This document shows positions 16,755-24,476 of a stretch of 64,000 nt of DNA, piece after piece. How positions within the stretch are numbered: the first letter of the stretch is position 1; each line of letters begins with the position of its first letter. Location of the stretch: the NCBI GenBank assembly GCA_045595395.1, contig JAZOAH010000028.1, forward strand, positions 186,001 to 250,000. The letters run 5' to 3'. Made by a program: the position numbers and the translations under genes. This DNA is from CAKSHC01 sp045595395 (lineage in GTDB: Bacteria; Bacillota; Clostridia; Oscillospirales; UMGS1783). The notes beneath the pieces are model-generated. The model saw only the letters and a program-made list of their open reading frames with translations. It searched no databases and was not told the origin of the DNA.

Positions 16755-18911
16755 TTATTCGGTTGGTACCGATTGCTGTTGACCGACGGTATTTTTAGCT
16801 TCTTCGCTGGTACGGGAAGCCAGCGGCAGACAGGAGCACCACTTGGTCGGGATAGTTTCCTTAGTAAACCAGGCATAAAAGACGCTGGACTTACCGTTAT
16901 CATACAAACTGTTGGTGCCAGGCCGACGGCCGCAACCGCCGCAAACGCTGACCCGAGTCAGTCCCTCGGGACGGGGCATAAACTCACCGCCCGACCAGCC
17001 AACCTCGTTGACCACATGCTGCATGACATTCTTCCAAATGACCTTAGGCACCGAAACGGTAACGCCGGCATCGACCAGGTTGATCGGCTCATCATAGCCG
17101 ACCCACACACCGCCGACAAAGTGGGGGGTATAGCCCATAAACCATTTATCGTGGTTATCGTCCGAGGTGCCGGTCTTGGCCGCCAGCGGAACCGACAACC
17201 GACCCGGCGCTGCCAGACCGTAGGTGGCGCTGTCGACCAGCAGATCGTGCATCAGCCAGGTGCTGATTTCGGTACAGACACGCTCACCCTCGGTGTTTTT
17301 TTCGATCAAGACCCTGCCGTCACCCGTCTCGATCTTGGTATAGGAGATGGGCTCACGGTAGATGCCGCCCGAAGCAATGACGCCGTAGCCGCCCACCATC
17401 TCACGCATGGTAACGCCATAGGAGAAGGCGCCCATAGACAGGGAGGCCATATTCGCATCGCCGGCACTGGTCTCGGTCGGAGCGACAAGCGAGGTGAAGT
17501 GCATCTTTTCGGTCAGGAACTGATAGGACTTGTCGACACCGTTCATCAGCAGCACCTTAGCCGCCGAGGCATTAAGCGACTGGCGCAGTGCGCCGAACAT
17601 GGTCGTCGGACCATAGAATTTACGGCTGTAATTCTGCGGATACGGCTTACCGTTGAGTTTGGTAACGCCCTCATCAATAACTACCGTTCCCTGCGTAATG
17701 GCTCCCGATTCCAGTGCCGGCAGATAGACCGACAAGGGCTTGACCGACGAGCCGGGGTTGCGTCGGGACATGGTGGCACGGTTGAGGTCACGGCTGTACT
17801 GCTTTTGGCCACGGCCGCCGACAACGCCCAAGATATAGCCGGTTTTGGGATCGGAGAGCATGGCCGCCGACTCATACTGTTTTTCGGCATAGGCCTTGGG
17901 GAAGTACGCCGAATTGGAAAAGGCTTCTTCCAGCGCCGTCTGCACCCGCATATCCACGGTGGTATAGATCTTCAGGCCGCCGCGATAGAGATAGCTTTCG
18001 GCCTCAGGCCCAGTGTATCCGTAGGTTTCACACAGATCGTCGATAACATCCTCAATGACCATATCGACAAAATAGGAGTTGACCGTTTCGTAGGCCACAC
18101 GATAACCGTTCTCGACAAAGACGATCTCCTCGTTCATGGCCTGCGCATATTCTTCCTCACTAAGAAAACCAAGTTCACGCATCTTGGTCAACACCGTATC
18201 GGTGCGCACCTTGTTATTTTCCAAATGCTTATAGGGCTCATAATAATCAGGCAGGCGGATCAATCCCACCAGCGACGCACTTTCCCGCACCGTCAACTGA
18301 CTGACGCTCTTACCGAAATACATCTGAGCCGCACGCTCAATGCCATAGGTACGGTAATTGAAATAGACGGTATTGAAATAATATTCCAATATCTCATCCT
18401 TATCATAATGCCGCTCCAGATACAGCGCCCGCAACACTTCTCTGGCCTTGCGTTCCCATGTGTGCTCATTGTCCTGGGTCAGGTTTTTGATCAGCTGCTG
18501 GGTCAGCGTCGAGCCGCCGTAGCTATCATCTCCCGACATATAACCGATCAGTGCACCGGTAAAGCGAGGCCAATCGACCCCGTGATGGTTATAAAAGCGC
18601 TCGTCCTCAATGGCGATCAGGGCCAGGCGGGTATGCTCGGGGATCTGATCGAGATCGACCCATTCTCGATTCTCGTCCTTATACAACTCTTGCAAGACCT
18701 GCCATTGGCCGCTTTCGGCATCTTTATAATAGAGGGTGGACGTATATTCCAGGACATGGGTCGATAACAGCTCATCCATTTTCGGATCGCTGTAACCAAA
18801 AACCATGGCCAACGCCACAAAGATCAGCAACGCCAAGGAGCCGACAACGGCCGACAGAATGCACCCCATCCGACGGCGTGCTTTTTTTGTTTTGTTCTTC
18901 TTTTTACTCAT
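16755..18911 (-). CDS. Class A penicillin-binding protein (PBP1A family), short form
   Basis: The 718-residue protein has a short very basic N-terminus, a membrane anchor (about residues 14-38), a GT51 domain (EDERFYNHHGVDW; GGSTLTQQLIKNLT) and a transpeptidase domain with SSVK, SLNAS and KTGTS. A C-terminal Cys pair region (VCGGCG ... CSC) matches that of its neighbour, but the acidic N-terminal region and the C-terminal tail of the neighbour are absent. The two are clearly a tandem duplication. No good Shine-Dalgarno precedes the ATG at 18911; the bases before it read CTATAACTGCT. Confidence 0.93.
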   Translation of the reverse strand: MSKKKNKTKKARRRMGCILSAVVGSLALLIFVALAMVFGYSDPKMDELLSTHVLEYTSTLYYKDAESGQWQVLQELYKDENREWVDLDQIPEHTRLALIAIEDERFYNHHGVDWPRFTGALIGYMSGDDSYGGSTLTQQLIKNLTQDNEHTWERKAREVLRALYLERHYDKDEILEYYFNTVYFNYRTYGIERAAQMYFGKSVSQLTVRESASLVGLIRLPDYYEPYKHLENNKVRTDTVLTKMRELGFLSEEEYAQAMNEEIVFVENGYRVAYETVNSYFVDMVIEDVIDDLCETYGYTGPEAESYLYRGGLKIYTTVDMRVQTALEEAFSNSAYFPKAYAEKQYESAAMLSDPKTGYILGVVGGRGQKQYSRDLNRATMSRRNPGSSVKPLSVYLPALESGAITQGTVVIDEGVTKLNGKPYPQNYSRKFYGPTTMFGALRQSLNASAAKVLLMNGVDKSYQFLTEKMHFTSLVAPTETSAGDANMASLSMGAFSYGVTMREMVGGYGVIASGGIYREPISYTKIETGDGRVLIEKNTEGERVCTEISTWLMHDLLVDSATYGLAAPGRLSVPLAAKTGTSDDNHDKWFMGYTPHFVGGVWVGYDEPINLVDAGVTVSVPKVIWKNVMQHVVNEVGWSGGEFMPRPEGLTRVSVCGGCGRRPGTNSLYDNGKSSVFYAWFTKETIPTKWCSCLPLASRTSEEAKNTVGQQQSVPTE

Positions 18912-18954
18912 AGCAGTTATAGGATATGCCCCATTCTATTAAAATGTTACGGTC

Positions 18955-19923
18955 TCAAAAAATTTTTTCTAAGATCCATATGATCAGGTAGCAGACCGGC
19001 CGATGCAAAATGTAGATGGGCAAAGCCACACGGCCTATCGCATCCAGGCCGACCAGGCGGAATTTATAGGCATTTTCCATAATGGACCCGTCACGCAGAT
19101 ACCGACCGAGGATCACACCGGCGAAATAGCCGAAGATCCAAGGGATAAACCCGTAAAATTCGGGGGCGACAAAGCCCTTGTGGACAAAGCCGGTCATATA
19201 CAGCGGCAGGGTAACATTCCCGATGGCGATCCGATCATAGGTCAGTCCGTCGGTGGCCAGCACGGCCAGAACAAAGGCAACCAACAGCCAGGCTACACCG
19301 ATCTTATTAAAGAGAGTGTCCAGTTTGGGGTTGCGGTGCATATAGCCATACAGCAAGGCGGCCAGCGCCAGAAAATGCAGATACCCAAACCAAATGACAC
19401 CGCCCCCTGTCACGGCACTGAGCAGCGTGACGATACCGGCGCCCATGACATAGACCAACGCACGGCGGCGGGGATGTCGGCTGAAATTGATGGAAATACC
19501 CGAAACAACAACAAACAGGCACCGAAATCCATAGCCCCAATACCAGCTGCTCTCCCCGCCCACCAGGGCAGTCAGAACTTTGTCGAAGCCGGTTCCGTAA
19601 AACAAGCCGGAATTATAGAACATATGGAAGAGCGTATAGAAAAACATCAGCACCACAGCCGCCCCACGAAGGGTGTCCAGCAGCGGAATACGGTAGCCAC
19701 CGCGGATCAATTCCTTGGCACCGGGCGAGACCGAACCGAGGGCACGCCGAGCCGCCGGCGGCATGGGCGGCAGATCCTTAGACTGAGGCTTATACAGATA
19801 ACTCTTCCAGCCCTTGCCCTTTAAGGAAAGCTGACCACGGGTGTCGATCTGATACAGATCGGGACGGCGGGGTATGGTAGACTCTTGCTCCAATTCTTGA
19901 TTGTCTAATGGTTCGTTTGCCAT
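18955..19923 (-). CDS. DUF1624-like acyltransferase-family membrane protein
   Basis: The 322-residue protein has a soluble N-terminus of about 85 residues and then eight or more membrane helices. The membrane part begins RIPLLDTLRGAAVVLM, and FRCLFVVVSGISINFS and VIWFGYLHFLAL follow, the pattern of DUF1624, related to heparan-alpha-glucosaminide N-acetyltransferases. It may acetylate a cell-surface glycan; this is inference. The ATG at 19923 has AAGGA 6 bases upstream and is preferred over the ATG at 19929. It is 10 bases downstream of ychF. Confidence 0.8.
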   Translation of the reverse strand: MANEPLDNQELEQESTIPRRPDLYQIDTRGQLSLKGKGWKSYLYKPQSKDLPPMPPAARRALGSVSPGAKELIRGGYRIPLLDTLRGAAVVLMFFYTLFHMFYNSGLFYGTGFDKVLTALVGGESSWYWGYGFRCLFVVVSGISINFSRHPRRRALVYVMGAGIVTLLSAVTGGGVIWFGYLHFLALAALLYGYMHRNPKLDTLFNKIGVAWLLVAFVLAVLATDGLTYDRIAIGNVTLPLYMTGFVHKGFVAPEFYGFIPWIFGYFAGVILGRYLRDGSIMENAYKFRLVGLDAIGRVALPIYILHRPVCYLIIWILEKIF

Positions 19924-19933
19924 AGTCATTCCT

Positions 19934-21028
19934 TTACACGTTAAAGCGGAAGAGGATGATATCCCCGTCCTTGACGACATATTCCTTGCCCTCGCTGCGG
20001 ATCAGCCCCTTTTCACGGGCAGCAACCATGCTGCCGCAGGCCATCAGGTCATCAAAGGCCACCGTTTCGGCACGAATAAAGCCACGCTCAAAGTCGGTAT
20101 GGATCTTACCGGCCGCCTGAGGCGCTTTGGTGCCCTTGACGATGGTCCAGGCACGGCACTCGTCCTCACCGGCGGTGAGATAACTGATCAGACCCAACAG
20201 ACTATAGCACTTACGCACCATACGGTCAAGCCCCGATTCCTCCAGTCCGATATCGGCCAAAAACATTTCCTTATCCTCGGCCGACAGCGAGGTAATTTCC
20301 TCCTCCAGTGCAGCACAGATGGGCAGCACCTCGGCACCCTCGGCCGATGCACGCTCGATCAGCGTCTGATAATGCGGGTTGTTTTCAATGCCCGCCTTGA
20401 AGGTCTTTTCATCCATGTTGGCGGCGTAGATGACCGGCTTGTTGGTCAGCAGAGCCACCTGCGAAATGAGCGCCTTTTCCTCATCGGTATAGTCCATGGC
20501 ACGGGCCGGCTTTTCGCTCTCCAGCAGTGCATAGACCCGCTCAAGAAGATCCAACTCGGCAGCATAGCTCTTATCGCCTTTGAGGGCCTTGGATACACGG
20601 TCGATGCGACGCTCTACCATCTCCATGTCGGCCAGGATCAGCTCCAGATTGATGATATCCATATCTCGGCCGGCATCGACGCTGTTCTCGACATGGGTGA
20701 TGTTCTCATCCTCAAAGCAGCGCACCACCTGTACCACAGCGTCGACTTCACGGATATGCGACAAAAACTTGTTGCCCAGGCCTTCACCGTGGCTGGCACC
20801 CTTGACCAGGCCGGCAATGTCGACAAATTCAATGGTGGCGGGGGTGATCTTCTTGGGATGGTACATCTCGCCCAGCGCCGTCAGACGGTTGTCGGGCACG
20901 TCGACCACACCAACATTGGGCTCGATGGTGCAGAAGGCATAGTTGGCCGACTGGGCGCCGGCATTGGTGATGGCGTTAAACAATGTACTTTTGCCCACGT
21001 TGGGCAGACCGATGATTCCGAGTTTCAT
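19934..21028 (-). CDS. ychF: Redox-regulated ATPase YchF (Obg family)
   Basis: The 364-residue protein starts with the G1 motif GLPNVGKST (residues 6-14), has the G3 motif DIAGLVKGAS near 69, and the G4-equivalent NxxE pattern NMDE near 205 that gives YchF its ATP rather than GTP preference. A coiled-coil region and a C-terminal TGS domain (ending VVKDGDIILFRFNV) complete it. YchF binds ribosomes and modulates stress responses. It lies 4 bases downstream of ispE in a minus-strand gene run. Confidence 0.97.
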   Translation of the reverse strand: MKLGIIGLPNVGKSTLFNAITNAGAQSANYAFCTIEPNVGVVDVPDNRLTALGEMYHPKKITPATIEFVDIAGLVKGASHGEGLGNKFLSHIREVDAVVQVVRCFEDENITHVENSVDAGRDMDIINLELILADMEMVERRIDRVSKALKGDKSYAAELDLLERVYALLESEKPARAMDYTDEEKALISQVALLTNKPVIYAANMDEKTFKAGIENNPHYQTLIERASAEGAEVLPICAALEEEITSLSAEDKEMFLADIGLEESGLDRMVRKCYSLLGLISYLTAGEDECRAWTIVKGTKAPQAAGKIHTDFERGFIRAETVAFDDLMACGSMVAAREKGLIRSEGKEYVVKDGDIILFRFNV

Positions 21029-21032
21029 TTCC

Positions 21033-21911
21033 TTATTCCTTATCTTCTATAATGAGTGTCCCGGTATGGACGGGACGGGTCAGACACACAAAGGGGTATT
21101 GCCCTTGCAGGGCACGATGACAGGCAACGGCCTGTTCTTTTTCTTCAAACACGGCAAAGACGGCACTGCCGCTGCCGGTTAATCCCACATGCGGGGAGAA
21201 CCGGGACAAGTCCTGCAGTTGCCGATCCACCGACGGACACCGACGGCTGACCGACGGCAAAAAGGTGTTGCCGATATTGTCACAGACACCCGACCGATCG
21301 CCCCGACGGATGGCCTGCACCATACCGTCGCAGACAAAGGCCGGCGGCTGCGGATCGGCGTCGATATCGGCAAAGGCGACCTTGGTGGAAACCCCGTCAC
21401 GCCCCTTGACCAAAACCAGCCAACAGTCGGGCAGTTCGGGCAATTTGGTGAGGATCTCTCCCCTGCCCTCGCACAACGCCGTACCGCCCATGAGAAAATA
21501 GGGCACATCACTGCCCAAAGTCAGACAGATATCATACAACTTTTCGGGCGAAAGGGGGTGGCCATACATAGCGTTGAGTCCTTCTAGGATGCCGGCCGCA
21601 TTGCCGCTGCCACCACCCATGCCGGCCTGCACCGGAATGTGCTTGTGCATACGGATGCGCACCCCGGGCGTTATACCCGCCGCCTCATAAAAAGCGGCCG
21701 CCGCTTTATACACCAAATTGTTTTCATTATACGGAATATACCGCAGATTACCCGATAGGGCAATGCCCGTCCCGCCCGTTTCGACAAACAGATAGTCGTA
21801 CAGGCTGACCGTCTGCATGACGGTGCGCAGACAGTGATAGCCGTCGGGCGTGGTGCCGGTAATGTCCAGGCAAAGATTGATCTTAGCCGGTGTTTTGATT
21901 ACAGTTTTGAT
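21033..21911 (-). CDS. ispE: 4-diphosphocytidyl-2-C-methyl-D-erythritol kinase, rare start codon
   Basis: GHMP kinase of the MEP isoprenoid pathway, phosphorylating CDP-ME in the cytoplasm. The family's N-terminal motif TPAKINLCLDITG is present and in frame, followed by TPDGYH, the ATP loop PVQAGMGGGSGNAAG (about residue 98) and a C-terminal LTGSGSAVFAVF. From the in-frame stop just upstream to the AKINL motif there is no ATG, GTG, TTG or CTG; the first usual start (ATG, 21818) would delete AKINL. The only candidates are ATC at 21911, 8 bases after GGAG, ATT at 21917, or ATC at 21899. I chose 21911 (292 residues, normal length). It overlaps the aminotransferase gene by 13 bases. Confidence 0.85.
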   Translation of the reverse strand: MKTVIKTPAKINLCLDITGTTPDGYHCLRTVMQTVSLYDYLFVETGGTGIALSGNLRYIPYNENNLVYKAAAAFYEAAGITPGVRIRMHKHIPVQAGMGGGSGNAAGILEGLNAMYGHPLSPEKLYDICLTLGSDVPYFLMGGTALCEGRGEILTKLPELPDCWLVLVKGRDGVSTKVAFADIDADPQPPAFVCDGMVQAIRRGDRSGVCDNIGNTFLPSVSRRCPSVDRQLQDLSRFSPHVGLTGSGSAVFAVFEEKEQAVACHRALQGQYPFVCLTRPVHTGTLIIEDKE

Positions 21912-23068
21912 ATAAATCGCTCCAGTCGATCCATGGCCTTAGACAGATCGGCCATGCTCTTAGCATAGGAAATACGGACGAAGCCCTCGCCGCTTTGGCC
22001 AAAGGCCGAGCCGGGCACAACGGCGACATGCTCCTCATACAGGAACTTTTCACAAAATTCCTCACTGGTCATGCCAAACTGCTTGATGCAGGGGAATATG
22101 TAAAAAGCACCCTTGGGCTCAAAGCAGGGCAGGCCCATCTTCTTGAATCGGCCCATCAGCATCTTGCGGCGGGCATCATACTCCTCGACCATTTCCTCAA
22201 CAGCCGCATCGGTCTCAGACGACAGGGCCTGCAGGGCAGCCTCCTGCGCCATGGTGGGGGCGCACATAATAGCAAACTGATGCAGTTTGGTCATGGCCTT
22301 GATGATCGGCTCAGGGCCTAAGGCGTAGCCGATACGCCAACCGGTCATGGCAAAGGCCTTGGAAAAGCCGTTGACCACCACCGTGCGTTCCCACATCCCC
22401 TCCAGCGAGGCAATGGACACATGGGTGCCGCCGTAGGTCAACTTGGCATACAGTTCATCCGACAGCACCATGATATCGGTGCCACGCAGTACCTCGGCAA
22501 TGGCCTCCAGATCCTGCTTTTCCATGACCGCACCGGTGGGATTACCGGGATAGGGCAGGATCAACAGTTTGGTCTTGGGTGTAATAGCGGCACGCAGCTC
22601 TTCGGCCGTCAGCCGAAATTCATTTTCGGCCTTGGTGGCAATGCCAACGGGCGTTCCGCCGACGATCTCGGTCAGCGGTGCATAGCAGACAAAGCTGGGT
22701 TCGGGGATAATGACCTCGTCCCCCGGCCCGATCAGGGAGCGAATGCACAGATCAATGGCTTCCGAGCCGCCGACGGTGACCAGCGCATTATTTTCACCGG
22801 GATAATGAACACCGAAATTGCGCTCATAATAATCGCAGATGCCACGGCGCAACTCCAGCATACCGGCGTTGGAGGTATAATAGGTGTGTCCCTTGACTAG
22901 CGAGTCGATACCGGCCTCACGCACGCCCCAAGGCGTGATAAAGTCGGGCTCACCGATCGAGAGCGAGAGGACATCGTCCATCGTGGCGGCAATATCGAAA
23001 AATTTGCGAATGCCCGACGGTTTGACCCGTTGTACCCTCTCGTTAATCAGGTTATCGTAATTGATCAT
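21899..23068 (-). CDS. PLP-dependent aminotransferase class I/II
   Basis: The 389-residue protein has the fold-type I features: NPTGAVM near residue 176, SDELYAKLTY near 205, the PLP lysine in NGFSKAFAMTGWRIGYA near 235, and the carboxylate-binding Arg in FVRISYA near the C-terminus. The sequence LSIGEPDF near the N-terminus is typical of the aspartate aminotransferase subgroup Ib. It begins in an ATGA overlap with the Lrp-family gene, which often regulates such enzymes. The amino acid substrate cannot be fixed from sequence. Confidence 0.93.
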   Translation of the reverse strand: MINYDNLINERVQRVKPSGIRKFFDIAATMDDVLSLSIGEPDFITPWGVREAGIDSLVKGHTYYTSNAGMLELRRGICDYYERNFGVHYPGENNALVTVGGSEAIDLCIRSLIGPGDEVIIPEPSFVCYAPLTEIVGGTPVGIATKAENEFRLTAEELRAAITPKTKLLILPYPGNPTGAVMEKQDLEAIAEVLRGTDIMVLSDELYAKLTYGGTHVSIASLEGMWERTVVVNGFSKAFAMTGWRIGYALGPEPIIKAMTKLHQFAIMCAPTMAQEAALQALSSETDAAVEEMVEEYDARRKMLMGRFKKMGLPCFEPKGAFYIFPCIKQFGMTSEEFCEKFLYEEHVAVVPGSAFGQSGEGFVRISYAKSMADLSKAMDRLERFISKL

Positions 23069-23541
23069 AGAGTAAAGCCTCTTTCATCCTTTTCCTCTTG
23101 GCCGCAGTGAATACCCTCATACTTGTAGCGGCGCAGCACAAAGTGGGTGGCGGTACCCATGACACCATCGATAGCGGCCAGTTTTTCGGCCACAAACAGA
23201 GCCACCTCGTGCATGCTGCGGCCCTCGACCTCGGCACACAGATCAAAGCCGCCCGACATCAGCGACACGCTGCGCACCTCGGGGAACTGGGCAATATGAC
23301 GGGCGACACGCTCAAAGCCGTGACCCTTGTAGGGCATGACACGCACCTCGATCAGGGCACGCACCGGCACATCTTCGCATTTTTCGGGGTCGAGCAGGGC
23401 ACGGTAGCCCAAAATGCTGCCCTTTTCTTCGTAGGCCGCAATGGTAGCTGCGACCTCCTTTTCATCCATATCCAGGCGCTGTGCGATCTCGGCTGCGGTC
23501 AGCCGGGCATCCTTAACCAGTAAATTCAAGATCTTATCCAT
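23065..23541 (-). CDS. Lrp/AsnC family transcriptional regulator
   Basis: The 158-residue protein has an N-terminal winged helix (residues 1-50, with LTAAEIAQRLDMDEKEVAATI as the helix-turn-helix) and a C-terminal RAM/ligand domain (from about 60, with VALIEVRV-like and SLMSGGFDLCAEVEG). It likely senses an amino acid and controls the coupled aminotransferase gene, whose start codon overlaps its stop. ATG at 23541 or 23544 is used; AAGGGG lies 5-8 bases upstream. Upstream is the PHP gene, ending 14 bases before. Confidence 0.93.
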   Translation of the reverse strand: MDKILNLLVKDARLTAAEIAQRLDMDEKEVAATIAAYEEKGSILGYRALLDPEKCEDVPVRALIEVRVMPYKGHGFERVARHIAQFPEVRSVSLMSGGFDLCAEVEGRSMHEVALFVAEKLAAIDGVMGTATHFVLRRYKYEGIHCGQEEKDERGFTL

Positions 23542-23555
23542 CATCCATTCCCCTT

Positions 23556-24350
23556 TCAAATTCTGACAAAGCGAGGCGTATGGTCTTCATACACCGTTAT
23601 ACATTCAAATCCAACACAGCGCAGCAGTTCCTGTGCCTGCTCCACGCCACGGCCGACGTTCTCTTTTTGGTGAGAATCGCTGCCGATGGTGACGATCTTG
23701 CCGCCCAAGTCCTTATACAACTGCAGCACCCCTTCGTCCGGCTGGGTCTTGCCGACCGGCCCGAACAGCCCCGAGGCGTTGACCTCGATGCCCTTGCCTT
23801 TGGCGATCAGCTTGACAAACAGGTCACGCAGACGAGGATAGTATTGGGTTACATCCAGAGTAACGCCCTGTTTGGCGGCGTATCTCTCAAAATAATTGAT
23901 ATGCCCCAGCACATCAAACTTGCCCCACTCAATGATCTCTTCCAGCTCATCATAATACCGATCAAATACTTCATCCAGCGTGCTAGATGTGTAATCAAGA
24001 TCATAAAAATCCTTATGCCCACGCACATTATGCACCGAGGCAATGACAAAATCAAAGGCCCCGTCGGCTAATGCCGCCTCAGCCAGCGCTTGATCATGCA
24101 ACGGCTCGCCCAACTCGACCCCGAAGCGTACCGTGACCCCGGTGCGGTTTTGGGCAACCGCCTTGAGATAATTCTCACGCATCTGTAAAATGGAACTGTT
24201 GACGTTGGGATATTCCCCGCCGCACTCGTAATGATTGGTGACGCAAAGTTCATCCATGCCCTTTTGGGCGGCGACGGCAATGACCTCCAACAGATCGTCT
24301 TTTGCGTCAAAACTTAGGGCTGTATGGAAATGATAATCGCTTTTATACAT
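23556..24350 (-). CDS. PHP-domain phosphatase (HisJ-like)
   Basis: The 264-residue protein has the PHP metal motifs in order: HFHT at about residues 7-10, a Glu/His in TNHYE near 40, GVELGEP near 80, ASVHNVRGH near 110, and GSDSHQKENVG near 230. It resembles histidinol-phosphatase of the HisK/HisJ type; other PHP phosphatases act on different phosphomonoesters, and no his genes are nearby. ATG at 24350 follows GAGGG by 5 bases. It is the first gene of a run that continues to the DUF1624 gene. Confidence 0.88.
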   Translation of the reverse strand: MYKSDYHFHTALSFDAKDDLLEVIAVAAQKGMDELCVTNHYECGGEYPNVNSSILQMRENYLKAVAQNRTGVTVRFGVELGEPLHDQALAEAALADGAFDFVIASVHNVRGHKDFYDLDYTSSTLDEVFDRYYDELEEIIEWGKFDVLGHINYFERYAAKQGVTLDVTQYYPRLRDLFVKLIAKGKGIEVNASGLFGPVGKTQPDEGVLQLYKDLGGKIVTIGSDSHQKENVGRGVEQAQELLRCVGFECITVYEDHTPRFVRI

Positions 24351-24391
24351 GAAAACCCTCAAATTTTTCTTAAAATTTACATAAAATCAGT

Positions 24392-24421
24392 TTGCAAGAA
24401 CGGCAAACTATGGTATATTAT
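24392..24421 (+). promoter_or_regulatory. Probable sigma-A promoter of the NAD synthetase gene
   Basis: TTGCAA at 24392-24397 followed by TATATT (16-bp spacer) or TATTAT (18-bp spacer) at 24414-24421, about 55 bases before the start codon. Confidence 0.65.
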
Positions 24422-24476
24422 ATTGTAACATAACCCCTAAGCGATATCAATCCTTTTTTCAGAGAGGTGGAAAAAT

